Assembly (NCBI GenBank): GCA_963710275.1
Contig: CAVPZS010000008.1
Coordinates: 310,001 to 374,000, forward strand
From: Rhodoblastus sp963710275
Lineage (GTDB): Bacteria; Pseudomonadota; Alphaproteobacteria; Rhizobiales; Beijerinckiaceae
DNA: 64,000 nt
Direction: 5' to 3'
The notes under the pieces were generated by a model that saw nothing but the letters and a program-made list of their open reading frames with translations, did not search any database and was not told where the DNA came from. Below are positions 45,797-53,471 of this stretch, one piece after another. Within the stretch, counting starts at the first letter, position 1, and every line of letters begins with the position of its first letter. The position numbers and the translations under genes are program-made.

Positions 45797-46786
45797 GTGC
45801 GCAATCTCATCACCGATGTCGCCGGCCTTCGCGTCGGTTCCGCCCAGGACGAATCGCTCGGCTCCGGCGTCACGGCGCTGGTCTTCGATGAGCCGGCGAC
45901 CGCCTCCATCGCCGTTGGCGGCGGGGCGCCCGGCCTGCGCGACGCCGCCCTGCTCGAACTGGACATGACCGTCGAGAAAATCGACGCCCTGGTGCTATCA
46001 GGCGGCTCGGCCTTCGGCCTCGATTCGCCCGGCGGCGCGCAAGCCTTCTTGCGCGAACAGGGGCGCGGCCTGCTGATCGGCGACCAGCGCGTGCCGCTGG
46101 CGCCCGGCGCGATCCTGTTCGACCTGCTGAACGGCGGCGACAAGAGCTGGCGCGGCCAGCCGCCCTACTGGGCGCTCGGTTACGAAGCGGCGCGGGCGGC
46201 GGCGGAAGACTTCGCGCTGGGCAGCCAGGGCGCAGGGTTCGGCGCGACCCTCGCCGACCTCAAGGGCGGCCTTGGCTCGGCCAGCGCCGCCACCCCGGAC
46301 GGTTTTATCGTCGGCGCCCTCGTGGCCGTCAATGCGGTGGGACAGGCGACCATTGGCGAGACCTGCCATTTCTGGGCCGCGCCCTATGAGCGCGACGCCG
46401 AATTCGGCGGTCGCGGCTGGCCCGCCGCCTTCGCGCCAGAACAGCTCGCGTTGAAGATGAAGGGCGCCGCGCCGCAGAACACCACCATCGCCATTGTCGC
46501 CACAGACGCCGATCTGACCAAGGCTCAGGCCAAACGCGTGGCGATCATGGCGCAGGATGGCGTGGCGCGCGCGCTGCGGCCGGCCCATGCAGCGATGGAC
46601 GGCGACACGGTCTTCGCCGCCGCCACCGGGCGCGCCCGGCGCGGCGCCGACGTACTCGAACTGACGCGGCTCGGCGCGGTCGCGGCGGACTGCCTCGCGC
46701 GGGCGATCGCCCGCGCGGTCTATGAGGCGACGCCCTTGCCCTTCAAGGGCGCCCTGCCGAGCTGGCGGCGGAAATTCGCCACCTGA
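45797..46786 (+). CDS. P1-family (S58) peptidase, DmpA-like
   Basis: An N-terminal-nucleophile aminopeptidase-like protein of about 330 residues. Blocks typical of the family are NLITDVAGLRVGSAQDESLG, GGGAPGLRDAALLELDMTVE, VLSGGSAFGLDSPGGAQAFL, LGSASAATPDGFIVGALVAV with NAVGQ, and NTTIAIVATDADLTKAQAKR. GTG 45797 is preferred to TTG 45791 because GAGG lies seven bases before it. Substrate unknown; related enzymes act on N-terminal amino acids or beta-peptides. Intact. Confidence 0.87.
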   Translation: MRNLITDVAGLRVGSAQDESLGSGVTALVFDEPATASIAVGGGAPGLRDAALLELDMTVEKIDALVLSGGSAFGLDSPGGAQAFLREQGRGLLIGDQRVPLAPGAILFDLLNGGDKSWRGQPPYWALGYEAARAAAEDFALGSQGAGFGATLADLKGGLGSASAATPDGFIVGALVAVNAVGQATIGETCHFWAAPYERDAEFGGRGWPAAFAPEQLALKMKGAAPQNTTIAIVATDADLTKAQAKRVAIMAQDGVARALRPAHAAMDGDTVFAAATGRARRGADVLELTRLGAVAADCLARAIARAVYEATPLPFKGALPSWRRKFAT

Positions 46787-46792
46787 GCCTCT

Positions 46793-47266
46793 TTATTTAT
46801 GCGTGCCGCCGGGCGCCTTCTGCTGCGGATGGACGAAGACCGAGGTCGACAGCTCCTGACCCGTCAGCGTGCCGCTCCGGTCGGCGTCGATCCGGTCGAA
46901 TTCCTCGGAGACGAATTGCATGAACTCGTCCTTTTCCACCTCGCCGGTATGATTGCGGTCCATCTGCCTGATGAGTCCCTCGACAGTCCTCGTTTCCGCG
47001 CGGCCGTTGCGCCGGGCGAGCACCGAGCGCGATAGTTCCGCCGTGCTGAGCGAGCCGCCCCTGTCGGCGTCGAGCCGGTCGAATTCCATCGACATGAAGC
47101 TCATGAACTCGGCCTTGCTGACCACGCCGTTCTTGTCCTTGTCCATCAGCCGGATCAGTTCGGCGACCTGGGAATTGTGATGGACAGGCCGGGCGTCGGC
47201 GCCGGTGGCTGCGAACAGGGCCAGGGCCAGACCGGCGCAGGCGATGATTGATTGTTTCTTGATCAT
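46793..47266 (-). CDS. Exported EF-hand calcium-binding protein
   Basis: A 157-residue protein with a signal peptide (SIIACAGLALALFAATGADA) and four EF-hand loops in two pairs: DKDKNGVVSKAEF, DADRGGSLSTAEL, DRNHTGEVEKDEF and DADRSGTLTGQEL. The loops keep the Asp/Asn ligands at positions 1, 3 and 5 and the acidic residue at 12, so calcium binding is likely. No other domain is seen, suggesting a periplasmic calcium buffer or sensor. Convergent with the P1 peptidase gene; stops are seven bases apart. Confidence 0.88.
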   Translation of the reverse strand: MIKKQSIIACAGLALALFAATGADARPVHHNSQVAELIRLMDKDKNGVVSKAEFMSFMSMEFDRLDADRGGSLSTAELSRSVLARRNGRAETRTVEGLIRQMDRNHTGEVEKDEFMQFVSEEFDRIDADRSGTLTGQELSTSVFVHPQQKAPGGTHK

Positions 47267-47577
47267 TGATGTCGCTCCGATTGACGTCGGGGATGAATGG
47301 CACTGCTGAGCCTGCACAATCGCGCGATTCTTGCAATCACGAATATGCGTTTTTCCGGCCGTCGTTCAAAGACACAGCCGGGGCGTCATCGAAATTATTT
47401 CATCGAAACAACTCATTGCCCATTCTGGCGGGCTTCGAAACGCAGCGCGTCACCCTCAAACCTGGCTTATGTCCAAACTCCTGAATCAGAATGGAATCCT
47501 TATTCGCGTCATCGGCATAGTCCCGCCGCTTCCCCGCCGGCGAAATGTTTCGCCCGCGTTGAGTCGTGAGATGGCCA
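47267..47577. other. Divergent intergenic region between EF-hand and PII-like genes
   Basis: 311 bases without a convincing gene. It includes a perfect 12-bp palindrome AATCGCGCGATT at 47318-47329, placed inside an imperfect larger dyad with TGCA on both sides, roughly 50 bases before the EF-hand gene. This may be a regulatory site for either gene. I see no sigma-54 signature. Confidence 0.4.
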
Positions 47578-47922
47578 ATGAAAAAACTGGAAACACAGAT
47601 CAAGGCTTTCGAGCTGGAGGACGTCAAGAACGCGTTGCGCAGCCTCGATGTCGACGAGATCATTGTCAGCGATATCAGGCGCTACGACCATGCGCCGACG
47701 CGCAAGGAAATCTACCGCGGCGCCGAATACGAGATCGACCATGTCACGGCGATCAAGCTCGAACTTATCCTCGAGGACAACCTCGTCGAGCCCGCAGCCA
47801 AAATCCTTCGGGACCATTGCGCCGATGCGCAATTGCGCCTGATGGACGTTCTGCTCCTGTGCGAAGCGGGGCCCGTTGGCGACGAGCGGCCGGATGAAAG
47901 GACATTCCGTCTGGCGAGTTGA
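47578..47922 (+). CDS. Divergent PII-like signalling protein
   Basis: A 114-residue protein aligning with GlnB/GlnK over its N-terminal two thirds: MKKLETQIKAFELEDVKNAL, then IYRGAEYEIDHVTAIKLELI, with the T-loop Tyr at exactly position 51 as in GlnB. The B-loop (T-G-x-x-G-D-G-K-I-F in PII) is replaced by RDHCADAQLRLMDVLLLCEA, and the C-loop Arg residues are not evident. It may therefore have lost or altered ATP and 2-oxoglutarate binding while keeping a modifiable T-loop. The neighbouring genes are not nitrogen genes. Intact and preceded by a weak GTGAG ribosome site. Confidence 0.7.
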   Translation: MKKLETQIKAFELEDVKNALRSLDVDEIIVSDIRRYDHAPTRKEIYRGAEYEIDHVTAIKLELILEDNLVEPAAKILRDHCADAQLRLMDVLLLCEAGPVGDERPDERTFRLAS

Positions 47923-47933
47923 GGCCCTCTTGC

Positions 47934-47957
47934 GGGAGCGCGCAGGCGAGCGCTCCC
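47934..47957 (+). terminator. Hairpin after the PII-like gene
   Basis: GGGAGCGC at 47934-47941 and GCGCTCCC at 47950-47957 form a perfect 8-bp stem with an 8-base loop, 12 bases after the stop codon. Only a short T pair follows, so termination without Rho is uncertain. Confidence 0.4.
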
Positions 47958-48011
47958 GTTACTGACGGCAAACTGTTTTGACCCGGGCCTGCCTATCTGC
48001 GAGTTTGCGGC

Positions 48012-48884
48012 ATGATCGCTCGATTTCGCTTCATCCCGCCGCTTGGTCTCGCCCTTGCCTGCGCCGTCCCGGCGATGGCCCAGACCGCGCCCGCCACGCC
48101 GGACAAGTCGGAATACACGCTGTTCAACCCGACGCCGGACGACCAGCTGCGCTCGTTCTGCACCGACCGGCCGCCCAAGGCCAACCTGCCCTGCGCCGTC
48201 GACGCCGGCCATTTCCAGTATGAAGCCGATATTTTCAACGGCAGCCGGACGCAATATGGCGGCGTGACCACGAACATCTTTCTCTATGCCAACCCGACGT
48301 TGAAGCTTGGCGTCACCAACCAGATCGATTTCGAGGTCAACATGGCGCCGGTCGAGACCGTCTCGACCCGCAGCGCGCTGGTCCGGCAGACTTTTACGGG
48401 CAATGGCGACCTCTTCCTGCGCACGAAGATCAATCTCGCCGGCGCGGAGGGCGGCGACTTCCAGGCCGCAGTCATTCCCTATCTGAAAGCGCCAACCGCC
48501 GCGCCCGGCATCGGCAATGGCGCGGTCGAAGGCGGCATGATCGCGCCGGTCTCCTTCGCCCTGCCGAAGGATTTCACCCTGCTGTTCGATCCGGAGGCCG
48601 ACGACCTGCGCAACGCCGCCAATTTCGGCCGGCACGCCAATTACCAGTTCCTGGCCAATGTCAGCCACGCCCTGCCGAACGATGTCACCGCCTATCTCGA
48701 GCTCTGGGGCCAGATCGACGACGACCCCACGGCTTTTTCCCGACAGGCTTCGCTCGACCTGACCTTTTCCTGGATCGCGTGGAGCAAGTCGCCCAACCTG
48801 CAATTCGACGCCGGCCTATTCTTCGGCCTCACCCCGGCGACGCCGAAAATCCAGGCTTTTGTTGGGGCCTCGCAGAGGTTTTAA
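48012..48884 (+). CDS. Outer-membrane channel/transporter-like beta-barrel protein
   Basis: A 290-residue exported protein. The signal peptide is PLGLALACAVPAMA. The mature part has alternating strands, such as GVTTNIFLYANPTLKLGVTN and QIDFEVNMAPVETVS, and ends in Phe (GASQRF), as outer-membrane barrels do. The pattern resembles the phenol-degradation MetA-like transporter family (PF13557). No substrate is implied. Intact, convergent with lpxB; stops are 21 bases apart. Confidence 0.75.
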   Translation: MIARFRFIPPLGLALACAVPAMAQTAPATPDKSEYTLFNPTPDDQLRSFCTDRPPKANLPCAVDAGHFQYEADIFNGSRTQYGGVTTNIFLYANPTLKLGVTNQIDFEVNMAPVETVSTRSALVRQTFTGNGDLFLRTKINLAGAEGGDFQAAVIPYLKAPTAAPGIGNGAVEGGMIAPVSFALPKDFTLLFDPEADDLRNAANFGRHANYQFLANVSHALPNDVTAYLELWGQIDDDPTAFSRQASLDLTFSWIAWSKSPNLQFDAGLFFGLTPATPKIQAFVGASQRF

Positions 48885-48905
48885 CCGATCGGCGGCCTGC
48901 CTTGC

Positions 48906-50039
48906 TCAGGCCCGCGAAATCATTTCGCAAATTGCTTGCGCCGCCCTGTCGCTCGGCTTCACGCCGCCGGGCAGAAGCATCAACTCGCTCAGCCGGTCAA
49001 GTTCGGTCAATTGCCGGCGCCGGGCCTCACTGTCGGTGACGATCTCCGCCATGGCGGCGGCCAGCGGAGCGGCGTCCGCGTCGTCCTGCAAAAACTCCGG
49101 AAAGGCGTTGGCGCCGAGGATCAGGTTGGGCAGCACGATACTCGGGGCCTGGATCAGGCGGCGCCCGATGAATTCCTCTATTTTTGGAACCCGATAGGCC
49201 ACAATCGTCGGCGTCCGCGACAGCGCTAGCTCAAGCGTCACCGTTCCCGACGCCGCCAATGCGGCGCGGGCCGAACGGAAGGCCGCATATTTTTCAGCCT
49301 CGCCGACGATGACGCGCGGCTTCACAGGCCAACGCGCGACCATCTCGCGAATGCGCCCCTCGACGGGCGCCGCCGCGGGCAAGACGTAGTCGAGACCCGG
49401 TTGCGCCTTGTCCAGCAGGCCGACGGCGTCGCCGAAAGCCTTGCCCATCCGCGCCAGCACGGAGCCGCGCGAGCCCGGAAGCACCAGCACCGGGCCACTT
49501 GCCTTGGCCGCGTCGTCGCCGCGCAGCTCCTCCAGGCGCTCGATCAGCGGGTGGCCGACATAAAGGCAGCGCGGACCGCCGAGACGCTCATGGGCGGCGG
49601 GCTCGAAAGGCAGCAGCGCCAGCACGAGGTCGACATAGGCCCGCATTTTCTTCGCCCGCCCGGGTCGCCAGGCCCAGACGGTCGGGCTGACATAATCGAC
49701 GATCTGCAAATCCGGCAACGCCTTCCGCACCCGTTTCGCCACCCGGTGGGTGAAGTCAGGGCTATCGATCAGGATCAGCGCGTCGGGCCTTGCGGCGATC
49801 ACGGCTTCCGCCGTCCGAGCAATGCGGGCCAGCAGCGTCGGCAAACGCCTGATCACCGGCAAAATGCCCATGACCGCGATGTCGGTCATCGGAAACAGGC
49901 TGGAAAGTCCCTCGCGGGTCATGGCCTCGCCGCCGACGCCAACGATCTCGACGCCCGGAGCCTGGGCCCGCAAGGCGCGCATCAGCTTGTAGCCGAGCTG
50001 GTCGCCCGAAACCTCGCCGGCGACGATGGACAGCTTCAT
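48906..50039 (-). CDS. lpxB: Lipid-A-disaccharide synthase
   Basis: A GT19 glycosyltransferase joining UDP-2,3-diacylglucosamine and lipid X. 377 residues, intact. Family blocks: SIVAGEVSGDQLGYKLMRAL at the N-terminus, MGILPVIRRLPTLL, LILIDSPDFTHRVAKRVR, VDYVSPTVWAWRPGRAKKMR, YVGHPLIERL, VLVLPGSRGSVLARM and LAASGTVTLELAL. Its ATG overlaps the lpxI stop (ATGA), as expected in the lpxD-fabZ-lpxA-lpxI-lpxB operon. Confidence 0.96.
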   Translation of the reverse strand: MKLSIVAGEVSGDQLGYKLMRALRAQAPGVEIVGVGGEAMTREGLSSLFPMTDIAVMGILPVIRRLPTLLARIARTAEAVIAARPDALILIDSPDFTHRVAKRVRKALPDLQIVDYVSPTVWAWRPGRAKKMRAYVDLVLALLPFEPAAHERLGGPRCLYVGHPLIERLEELRGDDAAKASGPVLVLPGSRGSVLARMGKAFGDAVGLLDKAQPGLDYVLPAAAPVEGRIREMVARWPVKPRVIVGEAEKYAAFRSARAALAASGTVTLELALSRTPTIVAYRVPKIEEFIGRRLIQAPSIVLPNLILGANAFPEFLQDDADAAPLAAAMAEIVTDSEARRRQLTELDRLSELMLLPGGVKPSDRAAQAICEMISRA

Positions 50040-50884
50040 GCCGCGCGCTCCGGGGAGAAGCCGAACAGGAACAATCCGTGCATTTCGGCCTGGGCCGCGA
50101 GCTCGGCGCGGTCGAGCACCAGCACCCGCCCGGCCGCCAGCGCCAGGCCGCGCAGCCCGCCCTTGATCGCAGCGGCCACCGTGCTCGGCCCGATCGCCGG
50201 CAGATCGACGCGCAGATCCTGACCAGCCTTGGGCGCCTTGACCAGCAAGCCGGCCGGTCCCTTCGCCCGCCAGCGGCCCTTTTCGCGCAATTCGGCGATC
50301 CGGCCGAGCATCAGGTCGGTGCCCTCAAGCGCCTCGATGGCGATGATGCGCTTGTTGTCGACGACGATGGCCTGGCCGCAATCATAGGCAGACATGTCGC
50401 CAAGGCATTTCTGCGCGAAGGCGAGATCGTCAGCCAGGTCGCGGGGAAAGGGCAATCGGTTCATCGGGCCGCTCGCCGCCAGAAGCTCCGGCGCGAAAGA
50501 GTCGACGCCGACGACGCGCAAGCCTTCCTGCTCGAACAGGGCGATCACGCCGAGCAGGGTGTGGTTGTCGCCGCCGCCCTTCAAGAATCCGATGATTTGC
50601 GGAATGCGCTTGATGCCGCCCCAGTCGAGGCGGAGATCCGAGAATTCCGGCCGCCCAAGCCCGCCGATCAGGCAGACGTCCTTGATGTTCCGGGCGGCGA
50701 TTTCACGCAGCGCCGCGCCGAGCTGTCCGATGCCGAGCCAGACATGCGGGAATTGTTCGATGCCTTCGCTGGCGATTCCCCGCAAGCCCAGGAGGAAGAC
50801 CTCCAGCCCGCGCTGCTGGGCGACGCGAGCGGCGGCGAGAGGAAAATGGCCGCCGCCGCAGATCAGGGCGACCTTTCCGCTCAC
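50036..50884 (-). CDS. lpxI: UDP-2,3-diacylglucosamine diphosphatase LpxI
   Basis: The alphaproteobacterial replacement for LpxH, cleaving UDP-2,3-diacylglucosamine to lipid X and UMP. 282 residues, intact. The N-terminal domain reads VALICGGGHFPLAAARVAQQ and the C-terminal DUF1009 domain has SAYDCGQAIVVDNKRIIAIE, GTDLMLGRIAEL and LRVDLPAIGPSTVAAAIKGG. The GTG start overlaps the lpxA stop (GTGA). Confidence 0.95.
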   Translation of the reverse strand: MSGKVALICGGGHFPLAAARVAQQRGLEVFLLGLRGIASEGIEQFPHVWLGIGQLGAALREIAARNIKDVCLIGGLGRPEFSDLRLDWGGIKRIPQIIGFLKGGGDNHTLLGVIALFEQEGLRVVGVDSFAPELLAASGPMNRLPFPRDLADDLAFAQKCLGDMSAYDCGQAIVVDNKRIIAIEALEGTDLMLGRIAELREKGRWRAKGPAGLLVKAPKAGQDLRVDLPAIGPSTVAAAIKGGLRGLALAAGRVLVLDRAELAAQAEMHGLFLFGFSPERAA

Positions 50885-51690
50885 GCCTCTTTCCCCACCT
50901 CAGGAACGCACAGCGGCTTGTCGCCGCCGGCCCGGATGAAATCGAGGATCTCCTTCACCTCCTGATTGCAGGCGAATTCCAGTTCGACGTCTTCCATCCG
51001 CTCTTTCAGCGTGCCTTCCGGCGCGAACAGCGCCCTGTAGGCGCGGCGAAGCTCATGGATCTGGTCACGGGTAAAATTGCGACGCTTCAGGCCGATCAGG
51101 TTCAGCCCCATCAGGAACCCGCGATTGCCGAAGGCGAGGCCAAAGGGAATAAGGTCGGCGCCGATCCCGGTCATGCCGCTGACGAAGGCGTGGGCGCCGA
51201 TCCGGGCGAATTGCACGATGGCCGAGCCGCCGCCGCAAATGACGAAATCCCCGACGGTGACATGGCCGGCGACCATGGCGTTGTTGGAGAAGACACAGTC
51301 ATTGCCGATGATGCTGTCATGGCCGACATGGGAATTGGCGAGGAAGGCGCAGCGGTCGCCGACGATCGTCACCAGCCGGCCGCCGGCCGTGCCGGGATTC
51401 ATCGTCACCCCTTCGCGGATCAGGCAGTCCGAGCCGATCGTGAGGCTCGAGTCCTCGCCGCGATATTTCAGATCCTGCGGCTCGTGACCGAGCGAGGCGA
51501 AGGGAAAGACCCGCGTGCGCGCGCCGATGGCGGTGCGTCCGGCGACGACGACATGCGATTTCAGCTGCACGCCATCTCCGAGCTCGACTCGCGGGCCCAC
51601 ATGGCAGAACGGTCCGATTTCAACGCCCGCTCCGAGTTTCGCTCCGTCCTCGACGACCGCCGAAGGGTGAATACGCGCAGACTCCGACAT
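50881..51690 (-). CDS. lpxA: UDP-N-acetylglucosamine acyltransferase
   Basis: First step of lipid A synthesis, on a left-handed beta-helix of hexapeptide repeats. 269 residues, intact from ATG 51690. SARIHPSAVVEDGAKLGAGV starts the helix; the catalytic His is in LANSHVGHDSIIGNDCVF; the C-terminal helical domain starts NFTRDQIHELRRAYRALF. It follows fabZ by five bases. Upstream in-frame extension to 51933 is antisense noise over fabZ sequence and is not used. Confidence 0.96.
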   Translation of the reverse strand: MSESARIHPSAVVEDGAKLGAGVEIGPFCHVGPRVELGDGVQLKSHVVVAGRTAIGARTRVFPFASLGHEPQDLKYRGEDSSLTIGSDCLIREGVTMNPGTAGGRLVTIVGDRCAFLANSHVGHDSIIGNDCVFSNNAMVAGHVTVGDFVICGGGSAIVQFARIGAHAFVSGMTGIGADLIPFGLAFGNRGFLMGLNLIGLKRRNFTRDQIHELRRAYRALFAPEGTLKERMEDVELEFACNQEVKEILDFIRAGGDKPLCVPEVGKEA

Positions 51691-51695
51691 GTCGT

Positions 51696-52172
51696 TCAAC
51701 TCTTGTCGCTCTCTTCGGCCATGATCATGGCGCTGATTTCGGCCTCGGCGACCAGCAAGCCGTCGACCATGGCCCTGCCCCGGTACCACCAGATATTCCG
51801 ACGCTGGTTCAACTTGGTCATATGGAATTCGACGCGGTCGCCCGGAATGACCGGCTTGCGGAACTTGGCCTTGTCGATGGTCATGAAATAGACCAGCGGC
51901 GGTTTTGAGCCGCCGAGGCGCGAATCCACGCATAGCGCCCCGGCCGTCTGCGCCATGGCCTCGATCAGCAGCACGCCCGGGAAGACCGGCTTATCCGGGA
52001 AGTGGCCGGTGAATTGCGGCTCGTTGATCGTCACGTTCTTGATGCCGATGCCGAATTCGTCGCCGCGCTTTTCGATGATGCGATCCACCAGCAAAAAGGG
52101 GTAACGATGCGGCAAAAGCTGCATCAGCCGCTGAATATCGATCGTTTCCAATATTTTTTTAGTGTCCGTCAT
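51696..52172 (-). CDS. fabZ: 3-hydroxyacyl-[acyl-carrier-protein] dehydratase FabZ
   Basis: Hot-dog fold dehydratase of fatty acid elongation. 158 residues, intact. The catalytic His is in LMQLLPHRYPFLLVDRI and the Glu in FPGVLLIEAMAQTAGAL. Located between lpxD and lpxA as in most proteobacteria, tying acyl-ACP supply to lipid A synthesis. Confidence 0.96.
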   Translation of the reverse strand: MTDTKKILETIDIQRLMQLLPHRYPFLLVDRIIEKRGDEFGIGIKNVTINEPQFTGHFPDKPVFPGVLLIEAMAQTAGALCVDSRLGGSKPPLVYFMTIDKAKFRKPVIPGDRVEFHMTKLNQRRNIWWYRGRAMVDGLLVAEAEISAMIMAEESDKS

Positions 52173-52266
52173 CTTGCTGTCCGCTGCGTAAAAATCGTCG
52201 CGCCTCCTGCTTTAAAGGGACAAGGACGCGGAGGCTAGAGTGGAGGCCGAAGTCTCCCGTCAAAAA

Positions 52267-53319
52267 TCAGGCGCCGCCGGCGCCGCCGCGGCGCTTGGCC
52301 AGCGCCTTGAGGGCGGCCACGCCGCGCATCCAGTCACGCGCGTCGGTCGCCGGCGAACCGCCGACCCTGCCGCCAGCCGCGACATTGGAGATCACCCCGG
52401 ATTGAGCGGCGATCTGCGCGCCCATCCCGATGTGCAAATGGCCAGCGAGGCCGGCCTGCCCGCCAACGACAACGAAATCCGCCAGCTCGGTCGAGCCCGA
52501 AATGCCGACATGGCTGACGATCACGCAATGGCGTCCGATCACCACATTATGCCCGATCTGCACCAGATTATCGATCTTGGTTCCTTCGCCGATGATGGTG
52601 TCGCGATTTGCGCCGCGATCAATAGTGCAATTGGCGCCGATCTCGACATCGTCCTGGATGATGACCCGACCAATCTGCGGCACTTTCAGATGGCCGCGCG
52701 GGCCCATGGCGAAACCAAAACCGTCCTGCCCCACCTTGACGCCCGGGTGGATGATGACCCGGTCGCCGATCAGGGCGTTGCAGACTGTCGCGCCTGCGCC
52801 GATGGCGCTCATGCGCCCGATGCGCACGTCAGGGCCGATCACCGCATTGGGGCCGATGACGGCGCCCGCGCCAATTTCCGCGCGAGGCCCGATCACCGCG
52901 CCGGGGTCGACGATCACATCAGCTTCCAGCCGCGCCGCAGGATGGACATTCGCGCCCGGCGAAACGCCATGGGAATCGAACAGGGATCCTGGCCGCAGGG
53001 CGCCGGGATAGAGCCGCGCCGTCACCGTGGCGCAGGCGCGGTAGGGATCGCGCGCCAGCAAGCGGACGATATGCGAGGGAACGCGGTCGGCGTGGCGCTC
53101 GCCGACCAGGCAGGCCGTGGCCTTGGTCAGCGCCAGTTGTCCGGCGTATTTCGGATTGTCGAGAAAGACCAGATCGCCCTGCCGCGCCTGATCGAGCGGC
53201 GCGACGTCGACAATTTTCTGGGTCAGGTCGACGCCGTCATCCGCCTTGGCGCCGGTCCATTCGACGATGTCCGCCAAGGTCGGCGGCGCCGCCCGGCGAA
53301 AGAATTTCAGTTCATCCAT
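52267..53319 (-). CDS. lpxD: UDP-3-O-acylglucosamine N-acyltransferase
   Basis: Third acylation step of lipid A synthesis. 350 residues, intact. The N-terminal uridine-binding domain has VDVAPLDQARQGDLVFLDNP; the left-handed helix includes IGPRAEIGAGAVIGPNAVIG and the catalytic His region VQIGHNVVIGRHCVIVSHVG. ATG at 53319 gives MDELKFFRRAAPPTLADIV. The bases before it (53320-53420) are A+T-richer than their surroundings and probably contain a promoter, because a terminator separates lpxD from bamA. Confidence 0.95.
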   Translation of the reverse strand: MDELKFFRRAAPPTLADIVEWTGAKADDGVDLTQKIVDVAPLDQARQGDLVFLDNPKYAGQLALTKATACLVGERHADRVPSHIVRLLARDPYRACATVTARLYPGALRPGSLFDSHGVSPGANVHPAARLEADVIVDPGAVIGPRAEIGAGAVIGPNAVIGPDVRIGRMSAIGAGATVCNALIGDRVIIHPGVKVGQDGFGFAMGPRGHLKVPQIGRVIIQDDVEIGANCTIDRGANRDTIIGEGTKIDNLVQIGHNVVIGRHCVIVSHVGISGSTELADFVVVGGQAGLAGHLHIGMGAQIAAQSGVISNVAAGGRVGGSPATDARDWMRGVAALKALAKRRGGAGGA

Positions 53320-53423
53320 CGCACAGGCTCCAGGTCGCGAAGGCCGCGGCTGAACAATCACAGCGCTGCTTCAGATATTTACAGCAAAATTTGCGTGTCT
53401 GGGACGAGAAAGCCCCGGATATG

Positions 53424-53453
53424 AAAAAGGCGCGGCCACAGGCCGCGCCCTTT
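53424..53453 (-). terminator. Terminator after bamA
   Basis: Read leftward, GGCGCGGCC-TGT-GGCCGCGCC forms a 9-bp GC stem followed by TTTTT. It lies 18 bases after the bamA stop, so bamA and the lpxD operon are likely separate transcripts. Confidence 0.85.
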
Positions 53454-53471
53454 CGTATCAGCTGCTCAGGA

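Noticed and set aside
47313..47335. NtrC-type or sigma-54 promoter near the PII-like gene
   Set aside because: The dyad around AATCGCGCGATT does not fit the NtrC half-site spacing, and no GG-N10-GC element is correctly placed.
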